From CAZRWD01 sp964603785 (GTDB lineage Bacteria; Fermentibacterota; Fermentibacteria; Fermentibacterales; Fermentibacteraceae), in the NCBI GenBank assembly GCA_964603785.1, contig CAZRWD010000008.1, positions 45,188 to 109,187 on the forward strand: a stretch of 64,000 bases of DNA, given 5' to 3'. The notes beneath the pieces are model-generated. The model had not been told where the DNA came from. It saw only the letters and a program-made list of their open reading frames with translations, and did no database searches. This document shows, piece by piece, positions 7,226-15,860 of the stretch; within the stretch, counting starts at the first letter, position 1; each line of letters opens with the position of its first letter. The translations under genes were made by a program, and so were the position numbers.

Positions 7226-8517
7226 GGAGGGATCTGGCCGTGCTCGAAGCGGCCTCCGCCCTCGCAGATCTCGCCGAGGTCCTGGTCGTCTCGACCGAGG
7301 GGATCCAGGCCGTGGCGACCCCCGGTGGGGGGGTGTCGACGGGATCGTCTCGAGAGCGCGTCACATCCCTGAGACTGGCGAGGGGCGGCAGGACCGGCAT
7401 CGGTTCGGCAGCCGGAGGCTTCGGCATACACGAGCTGGTCGATGCCGCGGTGGAGTCCGCCAGGATAGGGCCTCCGCAGCCGCCGTCCCTTCCGGGACCC
7501 TCCGTGTTCGGAGAGGTCGAGATGTGCCACCCTCAGGTCGAGGGCCTCTGCATCGAGGATCTGGCAGGGGCCGTCCTGGGGCTGCGGGACGAGCTGCTGT
7601 CGAGATGGCCGTCCTCCTCGGTGAGGGGAGAGGCCGCCAGGAGGCGCATCACCATATCCCTCTGCAACTCGTCCGGTTTCGACGGCTCCTATACCAAGTC
7701 GGTACTCGATGTCTCCTTCTCGTTCTGCTTCGCGGGCAGGGACGGCTTCGTCACGAGGCACGCGGGCTTCCGCACGGGACTGCCCATGTCCGAGCCCTCG
7801 AGGCTCCTGTCCGATCTCATGCCCTGCCCGGGGGACAGGATGGGGCATGCCCGGGTGGGCGGAAGGGTCCGGGCGGTCCTCTCCCCGCAGGTGGCGGGGA
7901 CCCTCCTGCAGACCCTGAGGATGCAGGCGGCGGGGTGGACCCTGCAGACCGGCCCCTCGACCCTCTCTCCCGGTGACAGGATCGCCTCGGATGCCGTGAC
8001 CGTCCTCGACCGGCCGAGGCTCCCCTACGGGGGCGCGTCGGCACCCTTCGACGCCGAGGGCGTCCCCACGGCCGACAGGTGTCTAGTGGACCGGGGCATC
8101 TTCACGGGACACATCCACGACCTGGCCAGTGCGGCATGGTGCGGCTGCAGTTCGACGGGCAGCGCAGGCGGCAACCCGGGCGCGCTCCCCGTCCCTGTCT
8201 GCACGAATCTGGTCATGCTCCCGGGAGAGGGCTCGCTGCATGACCTGCTCTCGGACCTCGGAGACGGAGTCTACATCGCGGAGCTTCTCCCGGGGGGAAC
8301 GGGCGACGCACGATCGGGGAGGTTCACGATCCCCGTAGCCGCTGCATTCTCCGTGGAGGGTGGCGAGGTCGCCGCTCCGCTCGGGAGCACCCTGCTGGAG
8401 GGCAACTCGAGCGAGATCCTGTCAGCGGTCGAGAGAGCCGGCGGCGGGATGGCCGGCGTGGAGACGGACAGGCTGCCTCACCTGCTGGCTGGCGGGCTTA
8501 CGCTCGTACCCTCCTGA
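7222..8517 (+). CDS. TldE/PmbA-like protease partner subunit
   Basis: This 431-residue paralog of the preceding TldD-like protein lacks HExxxH, as TldE subunits do. TldE is thought to complete the active complex and shape the substrate tunnel. Recognisable parts are the N-terminal SLRLARGGRTGIGSAAGGFG, central LCNSSGFDGSYTKS, and the C-terminal SAAWCGCSSTGSAGG followed by PVPVCTNLVMLPGEG, which match the PmbA C-terminal pattern. The ATG at 7222 lies in an ATGA overlap with the TldD stop. Its 3' end overlaps the opposing flippase-like gene by 40 bases. No small peptide-precursor gene is visible beside the pair. Confidence 0.85.
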   Translation: MRRDLAVLEAASALADLAEVLVVSTEGIQAVATPGGGVSTGSSRERVTSLRLARGGRTGIGSAAGGFGIHELVDAAVESARIGPPQPPSLPGPSVFGEVEMCHPQVEGLCIEDLAGAVLGLRDELLSRWPSSSVRGEAARRRITISLCNSSGFDGSYTKSVLDVSFSFCFAGRDGFVTRHAGFRTGLPMSEPSRLLSDLMPCPGDRMGHARVGGRVRAVLSPQVAGTLLQTLRMQAAGWTLQTGPSTLSPGDRIASDAVTVLDRPRLPYGGASAPFDAEGVPTADRCLVDRGIFTGHIHDLASAAWCGCSSTGSAGGNPGALPVPVCTNLVMLPGEGSLHDLLSDLGDGVYIAELLPGGTGDARSGRFTIPVAAAFSVEGGEVAAPLGSTLLEGNSSEILSAVERAGGGMAGVETDRLPHLLAGGLTLVPS

Positions 8518-9527
8518 TCGGACCCTCCCCGCCGCAGGCCGGCGAGGATCGCGCCCCTGCCCCCCCACAACGCCACCGCGGCACCGAAGGCCATCGCCTC
8601 CGAGAGCGTCAGCCACAGCCTCGACGCAAGGGCCAGGACGGGGAGGAGCCCCTTCTCGCCCGTCGGAGCCACGAGACCCATCAGCCAGACGAGCGTGACC
8701 TCGCTGACGCCTATCCCGGCGGGGGCCAGCAGCACCAGGAACCCGACCCCGATCGCCGTGGGGAACAGCGCCAGGCCCGGCCACAGGGGCAGATGGACTC
8801 CGAAGCTGAGTGCGAGGAGGTGGAAGGACAGCCCGAGGAGCAGGAAGATGAAGATGTAGAGTGGAAGGAGCCTGAGAACCCTGTGGAACCCGGGGTCGAC
8901 GCAGTCAAGGTTCCTCCCGGTGATCCGGGAGGCGATCGAGGCTATCCTCCGGTGCGCTCCGGGGTGCGCCGTCAGGAGGAGCGCCGAGATGACGGCGGTC
9001 ACGGCAGCGAAGGACAGGAGCAGATCAATCCCGAGGCTGCCCGATATGAGGGGCACGAGAGGCAGCCCCAGGAGCATCGAGCCCGTGGCGATGAACAGGG
9101 TCTCCAGGACAAGCGCCCTGCCTGCCGACGCGCTGGGGACCCCCGCGCTTCCCGAGAGCCCGATCTTCCCCACGGCGGCCCAGACCTTGCCCGGTATGTA
9201 CTTCCCCAGAAGCGAGACGAAGTGGATCGAATAGGCCTGTCTGTAGGAGAGCCTCCCGCCGGACAGCCCGGTCACCCGCTTCCAGGAGAGGGCTGCGAAG
9301 GCGAAATGGATCTGGAGCAAAGCCATGGAGGCGAGGAGCAGCAGCGGGTCGAAGTCGAGCAGGGCGGATATGCCGCCCGCCTCCCTGACGCTCTGGACGG
9401 ACTCCCTCACCAGGTAGAGGATGGCGACCGCGGCGAGGGCGACGCCCGCAGCCAGGAGGATACCGTTTCTGCGCAGGGGCGGGGTCCCGCCGCAGGAGCC
9501 GGCGGAGCGGACGGGCAGGTCAGTCAA
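8478..9527 (-). CDS. Flippase-like integral membrane protein (lysylphosphatidylglycerol synthase TM / UPF0104 family)
   Basis: The 349-residue product has 7-8 predicted membrane helices. Family hallmarks are FAFAALSWKRVTG in the second helix region, FVSLLGKYIPGKVWAAVGK and the C-terminal LAPAGIGVSEVTLVWLMG. Proteins of this fold (AglD/MprF N-domain type) are thought to flip lipids or lipid-linked sugars; none of the soluble MprF synthase domain is present. It is the last gene of the minus-strand run starting with the PTS IIA-like protein, overlapping the 145-residue gene by eight bases. Substrate unknown. Confidence 0.8.
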   Translation of the reverse strand: MTDLPVRSAGSCGGTPPLRRNGILLAAGVALAAVAILYLVRESVQSVREAGGISALLDFDPLLLLASMALLQIHFAFAALSWKRVTGLSGGRLSYRQAYSIHFVSLLGKYIPGKVWAAVGKIGLSGSAGVPSASAGRALVLETLFIATGSMLLGLPLVPLISGSLGIDLLLSFAAVTAVISALLLTAHPGAHRRIASIASRITGRNLDCVDPGFHRVLRLLPLYIFIFLLLGLSFHLLALSFGVHLPLWPGLALFPTAIGVGFLVLLAPAGIGVSEVTLVWLMGLVAPTGEKGLLPVLALASRLWLTLSEAMAFGAAVALWGGRGAILAGLRRGGSDQEGTSVSPPASR

Positions 9528-9957
9528 GGACCTTGACCCGTCCCCCGCTGGTCTTCGGGGCCTCCCTGGTGCCCGCCCTGTCCCTGACGAAGCCCACGAA
9601 ATGGGGAAGGCACGCCGTGTCGATGAGGTTCTCCAGCACCTTCTCCAGGGACTCCTCGCCGGACATGAAGATCTCGGTCAGGCGCTCCTCGAGGAGGGAG
9701 CGCCGCTTCTCCTCGGTCTCGGACGAATCCCGCCTCCAGCGCTCCGGATCGGAGAGCCTCACCAGGAGCCTTCTCGCCTCCCGTTCCTCGTCGGTGACGG
9801 AGCAGGCGAGGAGCCAGGCCTCCCTGGTGCTGGTGAGCTGGAAGAGCTGCCTGCCGAGTATGTCCGGGCCGAGTATCTCCCTGCCGCACAGGTCGGCCAG
9901 GCCGGAGAGCCTCCTCACGAGGCGCTCGTTCAGCTGGGTCCTAGTTGCCTCGTCCAC
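9520..9957 (-). CDS. Uncharacterised 145-residue soluble protein
   Basis: I do not recognise a family. It is charged and mostly helical, with no signal peptide or membrane segment. The middle carries REARRLLVRLSDPERWRRD and a Glu/Lys-rich helix; the end is FVGFVRDRAGTREAPKTSGG. It overlaps hflX by 17 bases upstream and the flippase-like gene by eight bases downstream, so it is clearly embedded in the operon. Coding status rests on this fit and on the continuous frame; function is unknown. Confidence 0.6.
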   Translation of the reverse strand: MDEATRTQLNERLVRRLSGLADLCGREILGPDILGRQLFQLTSTREAWLLACSVTDEEREARRLLVRLSDPERWRRDSSETEEKRRSLLEERLTEIFMSGEESLEKVLENLIDTACLPHFVGFVRDRAGTREAPKTSGGRVKVLD

Positions 9958-11305
9958 CCGGGGGGCCTCCAGAGTTGTCTTCCGCGCGGGCTTCCGCGTC
10001 GTAGAGCGGTGCGACCGACCAGCTGCCGGGATCGAGATCCTGCAGACGACGGATTATGCCTCCCGCCCCGCCCCGGGAGCCAGCCCTGAACGAGGCTCCG
10101 TTCTCCGATCTCACTGCCTCTCTGACGACGCAGTTCTCGTACAGCCAGTTCACGAGGCGCTCGTCGGGATCGGCGAGGACGAGATCGAACCAGTCGAGCG
10201 AGGAGTCGCGCCTGTCCCTGACCAGGACCTCCAGGTCCCCGACGCCCTCCCCCGTGAGGGCGGAGACGCAGATGCCGCCGGCCGGCCGCCCTCCGGGCGG
10301 TACCAGGTCGATCTTGTTCCAGACGGTGATCCTCTCGATGCCTCCGGCGCCGATCCTCTCCAGGGTCTCCCTAACAGACTCGAGCTGGATGTCCCTCCAC
10401 GGGGAGGACGCATCACCGACAACCAGCAGGAGGTCGGCCTCCCTCACGACCGAGAGGGTGCTCCTGAAGCTCGCCACGAGGTGCTCGGGGAGCCTCTCGA
10501 CGAAGCCCACCGTGTCCGAGAGGACCATGCCCCCGGAGCTGCGTCCTGCATCGATCCTCCTCGTGGTGGAGTCGAGGGTGGCGAAGAGCCTGTCCTCGCT
10601 GTGGACGCTGGATCCGCACATCCTGTTCAGAAGGGTGCTCTTCCCCGTGTTAGTGTAACCCGTGAGGGCGACGCGGAAGGAGCCGCCCCTCCGCCTGTCC
10701 CTGAGCTCCCTGCGGTTCGATATCTTCTCCAGCTCGTCCTCGAGCAGCCTGATCCGCCTCCGGGCCCGCCTGCGGTCGACCTCGAGCTGCGTCTCCCCCG
10801 GACCCCTGGTGCCGATCCCGCCGCCGAGCCTGGAAAAGTGGTGCCACATGCCGCTCAGCCTGGGAAGGGCGTACTTCAGCATGGCCAGCTCTATCTGGAG
10901 CCTGGCCTCGGAGGTGCGTGCCTGCCGGGCGAAGATGGCCATTATGAGCTCGGTCCTGTCGATGACCTTGCAGCCCGTGGCCTCCTCCAGGCGCGAGACC
11001 TGCGCGGGGGACAGGTTCCTGTCGAAGACGACCATGTCCACGGAGTGTGCGGCGGCGAGGGCCCGGATCTCCTCCGCCTTCCCCCTGCCCACCAGTGTTG
11101 CGGGATCGGCGGTCCTGCGATGCTGCCCGGTGATGGCCACCATCTCGCCGCCGGCGCTCGAGATGAGGGCTTCGAGCTCGGCCGCCGCTCCGGGGGAGGC
11201 CCTGTCGGACCCGAGTTCCACCGTGACCGCCAGCGCACGCTCGCGGCCGCCCTCGGAGCCTCCGGCGACGGGCTCGTCCCCGTGCCGGACGAACGGCTTC
11301 GTCAG
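9941..11305 (-). CDS. hflX: Ribosome-associated GTPase HflX (probable CTG start)
   Basis: HflX binds the 50S subunit, splits stalled ribosomes and hydrolyses GTP. The N-terminal HflX domain includes GQHRRTADPATLVGRGKAEE and ends with the family signature GGIGTRGPGETQLEVDRR. The G domain has GYTNTGKSTLLNRM (G1), DTVGFVERLP (G3) and NKID (G4). The start is CTG 11305: AGGAG stands six bases before it, and it overlaps the carD stop as CTGA. The first GTG, at 11219-11221, would cut into the first beta strand (ERALAVTVEL). About 454 residues. It lies between carD and a small unknown gene in the guaB operon. Confidence 0.92.
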   Translation of the reverse strand: MTKPFVRHGDEPVAGGSEGGRERALAVTVELGSDRASPGAAAELEALISSAGGEMVAITGQHRRTADPATLVGRGKAEEIRALAAAHSVDMVVFDRNLSPAQVSRLEEATGCKVIDRTELIMAIFARQARTSEARLQIELAMLKYALPRLSGMWHHFSRLGGGIGTRGPGETQLEVDRRRARRRIRLLEDELEKISNRRELRDRRRGGSFRVALTGYTNTGKSTLLNRMCGSSVHSEDRLFATLDSTTRRIDAGRSSGGMVLSDTVGFVERLPEHLVASFRSTLSVVREADLLLVVGDASSPWRDIQLESVRETLERIGAGGIERITVWNKIDLVPPGGRPAGGICVSALTGEGVGDLEVLVRDRRDSSLDWFDLVLADPDERLVNWLYENCVVREAVRSENGASFRAGSRGGAGGIIRRLQDLDPGSWSVAPLYDAEARAEDNSGGPPGGRGN

Positions 11306-11796
11306 CGAACGCTCCTGAATCCGGCGCAGCGCTCCACTATCCTCCTGGCGGAGTCGACATCCACGCGCTTGACGAGGGCGACCTCGCCGGCCAGCACGCC
11401 CACGGCCTCGGCGAGCACCCGCTTCTCGGAGGGATTGACCTTGCTGTGGCCCGCCCGCGCCACGATGTCCCTGACGGCAGTGGCCACGAGGCGGGGATCG
11501 CCGCTGTGCACCCTCTCCCTGAGGTTCTCTATCCTGCGGCGCCAGTCCCCCGGCAGCTCGTCGGGGGAGCTTCCGAGCATCTCGAGGGCCGTGTCCAGGG
11601 TGACCTCGTCGACGATGTGCCTGAGGCCGGTGTCGCCCAGGTTCTCGACCGGGAGGAGAACGCCGGCGTTGCCTACCATGAGGTCCACCACGACGCACTC
11701 CGTGCATTCACCAGAGATGTTCTTGACCGAGATGTCGCTGATCCGACCCGCACCGTGGATCGGGTGAACGACCATGTCACTGACGACGAAAGACAT
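11302..11796 (-). CDS. CarD/CdnL-type RNA polymerase-binding transcription regulator
   Basis: CarD-family proteins bind the RNA polymerase beta subunit and stabilise open promoter complexes, often at rRNA promoters. The product is 164 residues. The N-terminal RNAP-interaction domain reads FVVSDMVVHPIHGAGRISDI and then VLLPVENLGDTGLRHIV. A helical C-terminal domain (ENLRERVHSGDPRLVATAVR and SEKRVLAEAVGVLAGEVAL) follows, as expected for DNA backbone binding. I chose ATG 11796, which has GGGGGG just upstream; ATG 11835 would add 13 unrelated residues. It follows the pseudokinase gene by 38 bases and its stop overlaps the hflX start. Confidence 0.88.
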   Translation of the reverse strand: MSFVVSDMVVHPIHGAGRISDISVKNISGECTECVVVDLMVGNAGVLLPVENLGDTGLRHIVDEVTLDTALEMLGSSPDELPGDWRRRIENLRERVHSGDPRLVATAVRDIVARAGHSKVNPSEKRVLAEAVGVLAGEVALVKRVDVDSARRIVERCAGFRSVR

Positions 11797-11834
11797 CTGA
11801 CCCCCCTGCGGAACACCTGGAACCATGGAAGACA

Positions 11835-13499
11835 TTACTGACCCGACATATCGTTGCGGCCGAGGAGCACCCAGATATCCGGCACGGGAACCCCGTCGGG
11901 AGGACCGGTGACCTCGTCCGGAACGGCCTGCAGCATCTGCCTCACACGGCCCTCCAGCTCGGGCATCGCCCCCGAGTCGTCCCTGTACAGGAAGGTCGTG
12001 CGGTCGAGGAGGGCGGGGATGCCGGTCTCCTCGTTCGGGATCCTGTCCCCGTCCCTTATGTCGACGACGGACACGAGGTGCTCCTCCCCGCCCAGACTGA
12101 CGCTCGCGCCGTCGATCCTCCCGGCGAGCCAGGCCGCCGGTCCGAGGCCCTCGAGCGTGTACTGGAGCCCCTGGTTCACGACGTCGACGAAGACCGTGTC
12201 GACGGGGTCCAGGGGTTCGAGGAACACTCCCGGGACCGTGCCTGGATAGGACAGGTCCTCTCCCAGGAGGACGGTCATGTCCACGGGCACGATGGTCAGA
12301 CCCCCGCCTCCCGAGGAGAGTTCCTCCGCGAGGCCGAGGTGGGGCATCCCCTCGGATCCCATGCCGATGCCTGCTCTCCTCACCAGGAGCAGCGACGAGG
12401 GCCTCGAGGCTCCGGTGGAGGTGTAGACGAGCGGGTAGTCTCTAGCGGGACCCGACCTGAAGCCGGACGCGGCCCCGGAGGTTCCGGTGCAGTTGGAGAC
12501 CCAGAGGACGGTGCCCGTCACGGAGGCGGTCTCGGCAGGGACCGTGTCCACGGGCGCCGCTCCCGTGTCGGGCACGGTCTCGACCGTATCCGGTCCCGCT
12601 CCTTCCAGGTCATCCGTCGAGGCTTCTCCAGAGTTGCCCGGAGTCGGCGAAAGCAGGACGAAGAGGGCGGCCGCGAGGGCGCAGGCGGCGATCAGGATCA
12701 TCGGGACCAGCCCCAGCCTCCTGGACGAATGCCGGCGACGACGGCTCGCGCCAGGAGCCTCCTGATCCGGCCTGACCGCCGTCCGGCCGGCCTCGGGGGA
12801 GTCGAGCGCGGGAGGGGCGGTGAAGGGGAGGCTCCTGAGGCCGGTCAGCACCTCGGCCATGTTCGAGTACCTCTCGGAGGGCTCGTCCGGGACCATCCGC
12901 TCGACCAGGGACTTCAGCCCGGGGTCCATGTCGTTCCATGCCTCGACTACGTGACCGTGCCCGTCCCCGCCGGCGAGGAGCCTGGTCAGCAGGGTCCCGA
13001 GCGCGAAGACGTCGCTCCTGGGATCCATGGGTCTGCCGCCCGATGCCTCGGGGGCGGCGAACGGGCTGTCCGGGACGCCCCTGAGATCACCCAGGATCTG
13101 AACGCGGCCGTCGGGCGCGATGAACAGCGACTCGGGACCGAGGTAGCCGAGGACGATCCCCCTCAGGTGGAGGCTTCGGAGGGTGGTGGCGATCTCTATC
13201 GCGGCGGCGGCCGCCTCCCGTGGCGCGAGCGGACCCTCCTCGAGCCTCTCGAGCATGCTCCTGCCGCCCGTCGTCCGGAAGACGAGCACCCTCTCGCCGC
13301 TCTGGGCGCGCTTCTCGGCGGTGTGCCTGAGCAGCCCTGCGACGTCGGGCCAGACGGTCGCGGTCCCCGGATCGCCGGGCTCCCTCGCGCACGCGAGGTA
13401 GACCCCGCCCCTCACGTCGACCCGGGCGAGGATGTAGCCTGGCTCCTCGAAGAGGATGCTCCTCACCCGGACGACCGAGGAGAGGGCTTCAGAAAGCAT
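11835..13499 (-). CDS. Membrane-anchored pseudokinase with extracytoplasmic C-terminal domain
   Basis: The 554-residue protein has a Ser/Thr-kinase-like fold at residues 1-250, a membrane helix near 264-285 (LVPMILIAACALAAALFVLL) and an extracytoplasmic tail. The kinase part retains the APE and F-helix region (FAAPEASGG, then DPRSDVFALGTLLTRLLAG). The catalytic HRDLKPEN is replaced by LGYLGPES, the DFG by a G-D-L sequence, and no glycine loop is seen, so phosphotransfer is very unlikely. The tail begins with an Asp/Thr/Glu/Pro-rich linker and VLWVSNCTGTSGAASGF, which vaguely resembles LytR C-terminal domains. It lies between guaB (11-base overlap) and carD. A sensing or scaffold role is inferred. 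Confidence 0.75.
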   Translation of the reverse strand: MLSEALSSVVRVRSILFEEPGYILARVDVRGGVYLACAREPGDPGTATVWPDVAGLLRHTAEKRAQSGERVLVFRTTGGRSMLERLEEGPLAPREAAAAAIEIATTLRSLHLRGIVLGYLGPESLFIAPDGRVQILGDLRGVPDSPFAAPEASGGRPMDPRSDVFALGTLLTRLLAGGDGHGHVVEAWNDMDPGLKSLVERMVPDEPSERYSNMAEVLTGLRSLPFTAPPALDSPEAGRTAVRPDQEAPGASRRRRHSSRRLGLVPMILIAACALAAALFVLLSPTPGNSGEASTDDLEGAGPDTVETVPDTGAAPVDTVPAETASVTGTVLWVSNCTGTSGAASGFRSGPARDYPLVYTSTGASRPSSLLLVRRAGIGMGSEGMPHLGLAEELSSGGGGLTIVPVDMTVLLGEDLSYPGTVPGVFLEPLDPVDTVFVDVVNQGLQYTLEGLGPAAWLAGRIDGASVSLGGEEHLVSVVDIRDGDRIPNEETGIPALLDRTTFLYRDDSGAMPELEGRVRQMLQAVPDEVTGPPDGVPVPDIWVLLGRNDMSGQ

Positions 13500-14967
13500 C
13501 CGAGTCCATGGAGTAGTTCGGGGCCTCCTTGGTCACGATGACGTCGTGCGCATGGCTCTCGCGCAGGCCGGCGGAGGTTATCCTGACGAACCGCGCCTTC
13601 GCAGGGAGCTCCGGTATCGTCGCCGCGCCGATGTAGCCCATGCCGGACCTGAGCCCCCCCGTGAGCTGGAGCACGTAGTCCTTCAGGGGGCCCTTGAAGG
13701 GAACCATGCCCTCGATGCCTTCCGGCACGAGCTTCCTCTGCTCCATGCCCTCCTGGAAGTACCTGTCGGCGCTTCCCTCCCTCATCGCTCCTATCGAACC
13801 CATGCCTCTGTATATCTTGAACTTGCGGCCCTTGTAGATGATCGTCTCCCCGGGGCTCTCTGTCGTCCCGGCGAAGAGGCTGCCTATCATCACGCAGCCG
13901 GCCCCCGCGGAGAGGGCCTTCACTATGTCGCCCGAGTACTTGATGCCGCCGTCCGCAACGATGCCCACCCCCGCCGCCGAGGCCTCCCTCGAGCATTCCA
14001 TGACCGCAGTGACCTGGGCGCAGCCCACTCCCGCCACGACCCTCGTCGTGCAGATGGAGCCCGGCCCGACACCGACCTTGATGCAGTCGGCTCCGGCACC
14101 TGCGAGCTCCCTGACCGCTTCGGGGGTGACGACGTTGCCGGCGACGATGGCTATGTCGGGATGTGCGGACCTGATGAGCCTCACCGCCTCCAGGACCCTG
14201 CTCGAATGGCCGTGCGCCGTGTCGATGAAGATGCAGTCGACCCCGGCCTCGACAAGGGCGTCCGCCCTCTCGAGACCGGAAGCCCCGACGCCCGTCGCGG
14301 CACCCACCCTGAGCCTTCCCCTGGAGTCCTTGCAGGCGTCCGGATACTCGATCGCCTTGTGGACGTCCTTGGCCGTCACGAGCCCGGTCAGCCTCATGCC
14401 CGTGTCGACCAGGGGGAGCTTCTCCAGGCGGTGGGCCCTGAGGAGCCCGAGCGCCTCTTCGGGACTCGTCCCGTGGGGGGCCGTGATGAGCCTGTCGGCC
14501 GGGGTCATCAGCTCCCTGACCGGACGGTCCAGGTCGCTCTCGAACTGGTAGTCCCTGTTGGTTAGCATGCCGGCGAGCCTGTCGCCCTCGACCACGGGGA
14601 AGCCCGACACGCCGTGCTTCTGTGCCAGGGCCAGGGCGTCGCGGAGTACGGAATCCGCGGGCAGGGTGACGGGATCGACGACGACCCCGCTCTCGGAGCG
14701 CTTGACCTTCCTCACCTGCCCGCACTGGACCTCGAGCGGCATGTTCTTGTGTATGACGCCCATGCCGCCCTCCTGGGCGAGTGCGATGGCGAGGTCGGCC
14801 TCCGTCACCGTGTCCATCGCCGCCGAGACGATGGGGATCCTCAGGACGATGTCCCGGGCCAGCACCGTCGCGAGGTCGACCTCGGCCGGGAGCACCTCGG
14901 AGTAGCCGGGGAGGATCAGGACGTCGTCGAATGTAAGGCTCTCGGGCCAGGATTCCTGGTTTGTCAT
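13489..14967 (-). CDS. guaB: Inosine-5'-monophosphate dehydrogenase
   Basis: GuaB oxidises IMP to XMP with NAD+, the committed step to guanine nucleotides. The 492-residue length is normal. It starts with SLTFDDVLILPGYSEVLP, carries two CBS domains at about residues 95-215 (for example HGVSGFPVVEGDRLAGMLTN and KLPLVDTGMRLTGLVTAKDV) and has the catalytic loop GVGPGSICTTRVVAGVG with the active Cys near 305. Further on come GSLFAGTTESPG and the flap YKGRKFKIYRGMGSIGAM. It lies 16 bases after the zinc-ribbon gene and overlaps the pseudokinase gene by 11 bases, so it is expressed with the CarD/HflX genes. Confidence 0.97.
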   Translation of the reverse strand: MTNQESWPESLTFDDVLILPGYSEVLPAEVDLATVLARDIVLRIPIVSAAMDTVTEADLAIALAQEGGMGVIHKNMPLEVQCGQVRKVKRSESGVVVDPVTLPADSVLRDALALAQKHGVSGFPVVEGDRLAGMLTNRDYQFESDLDRPVRELMTPADRLITAPHGTSPEEALGLLRAHRLEKLPLVDTGMRLTGLVTAKDVHKAIEYPDACKDSRGRLRVGAATGVGASGLERADALVEAGVDCIFIDTAHGHSSRVLEAVRLIRSAHPDIAIVAGNVVTPEAVRELAGAGADCIKVGVGPGSICTTRVVAGVGCAQVTAVMECSREASAAGVGIVADGGIKYSGDIVKALSAGAGCVMIGSLFAGTTESPGETIIYKGRKFKIYRGMGSIGAMREGSADRYFQEGMEQRKLVPEGIEGMVPFKGPLKDYVLQLTGGLRSGMGYIGAATIPELPAKARFVRITSAGLRESHAHDVIVTKEAPNYSMDSDAF

Positions 14968-14983
14968 CGGATAAACCGCCGTG

Positions 14984-15337
14984 TCAGTCCGCCCAGTAGA
15001 TGATCCGGCCGCAGATCGAGCAGGTCCTGACCTGCTCGTTCCTGTCGTCGGCCGAGTAGACCGAGGTCGGGAGCATGGTGAAGCAGCCGCTGCATCTGTG
15101 CTGGACCACGGGGACCACCGCGTTGTCGTATCGTGCGGAGATCTGACCGTAGAGGGCCAGCCATCTCTTCTTGATGGACTCGGCCAGGATGTCGCGCATC
15201 TTCCTGAGCTCCTCCAGGGCCTGGTCGGCGGAGAGTCCCATGCTCTCCTCCTGCTTGCGGATGTCCGCCCTGCCCAGGTCCGCGATCATCACGTCGAGGT
15301 CGTGCAGGCTGATCAGCTTCTCAAGATCCTGGTGCAT
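14984..15337 (-). CDS. Small protein with coiled coil and C4 zinc ribbon
   Basis: The 117-residue product has an N-terminal helical part (LEKLISLHDLDVMIADLG and a Gln/Glu-rich helix). A four-cysteine zinc ribbon, CSGCFTMLP ... CSICGRIIYW, makes up the last 40 residues. This is the C4-type zinc-ribbon family (DUF164/zf-RING_7), often longer with a long coiled coil, and thought to bind nucleic acid or act as an adaptor. It is shorter than typical members, with a truncated coiled coil. It overlaps the PTS IIA-like gene by 17 bases. Its actual role is unknown. Confidence 0.75.
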   Translation of the reverse strand: MHQDLEKLISLHDLDVMIADLGRADIRKQEESMGLSADQALEELRKMRDILAESIKKRWLALYGQISARYDNAVVPVVQHRCSGCFTMLPTSVYSADDRNEQVRTCSICGRIIYWAD

Positions 15338-15779
15338 CCGACCCGCCTTCCGGGAGTTCGAGGCCCAGGAGACCTGCGAGCTCGGCCGCGCTGCCTGCCG
15401 AGGTCAGCTTCTCGGGCCCGTGCAGCCTGATGTGCTCTACGAGGTGCTTGATCAGGTCCATGTGCTCCTGGGGGCCGCTGGGCTTGACCGGCGAGATGAA
15501 GAGGGTCGCGAGCCTGACGCTGTCGTCCGCCCAGGCGACGCCGCCGCTTGATCTGCCGAGGATGATGATGAAGTCGTCTACGAGGATGCTCCTGCAGTGG
15601 GGCATCGCGATGCCCGGGGCGATGCACGTGGCGCCCGCCTGCTCCCTGGCCTCGAGAGCCCTGGTGAGCATCTCCCTCGTATGCCCGCCCAGGTGCTCCG
15701 CGGCGGACATCATCTCCGCGAGGGCGGGCTCGCGCTCGGTTGACTGGAGATTCCATACGCAGTAGCATGATCTGTTCAA
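15321..15779 (-). CDS. PTS EIIA type-2 (PtsN/fructose-type) domain protein
   Basis: This 152-residue single-domain protein of the EIIA-Ntr/fructose family has the phosphorylatable His at residue 61 in CIAPGIAMPHCRS. Further matches are ILVDDFIIILGRSSGGVAW and LFISPVKPSGPQEHMDLIKH (standard LLA-P-EH-L pattern). No EI, HPr, EIIB or EIIC gene is in the window, so a regulatory role like PtsN is more likely than sugar uptake. A second such domain is fused to a permease at 32110-33951. The start is TTG 15779, with AAAGGAG six bases upstream; a good promoter lies before it. It is first in the eight-gene guaB-hflX operon. Confidence 0.83.
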   Translation of the reverse strand: MNRSCYCVWNLQSTEREPALAEMMSAAEHLGGHTREMLTRALEAREQAGATCIAPGIAMPHCRSILVDDFIIILGRSSGGVAWADDSVRLATLFISPVKPSGPQEHMDLIKHLVEHIRLHGPEKLTSAGSAAELAGLLGLELPEGGSDAPGS

Positions 15780-15807
15780 GTAAAACTCCTTTACCGGCTG
15801 GTCCCCG

Positions 15808-15835
15808 AATATAGGACGGCCAGGCTTCCGCGCAA
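15808..15835 (-). promoter_or_regulatory. Promoter of the PTS IIA-guaB-carD-hflX operon
   Basis: On the minus strand, TTGCGC (15830-15835) is followed after 16 bases by TATATT (15808-15813). Transcription would begin near 15801, leaving a leader of about 22 bases with a strong ribosome binding site before TTG 15779. The same -10 and spacing recur upstream of the BamA/TamA gene. Confidence 0.55.
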
Positions 15836-15860
15836 AGCAGCGAACCCCCGGAGGAGACCG

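Noticed and set aside
5088..8517. A peptide-antibiotic (RiPP) cluster around TldD/TldE
   Set aside because: No small precursor gene, modifying enzyme or dedicated exporter adjoins the pair.
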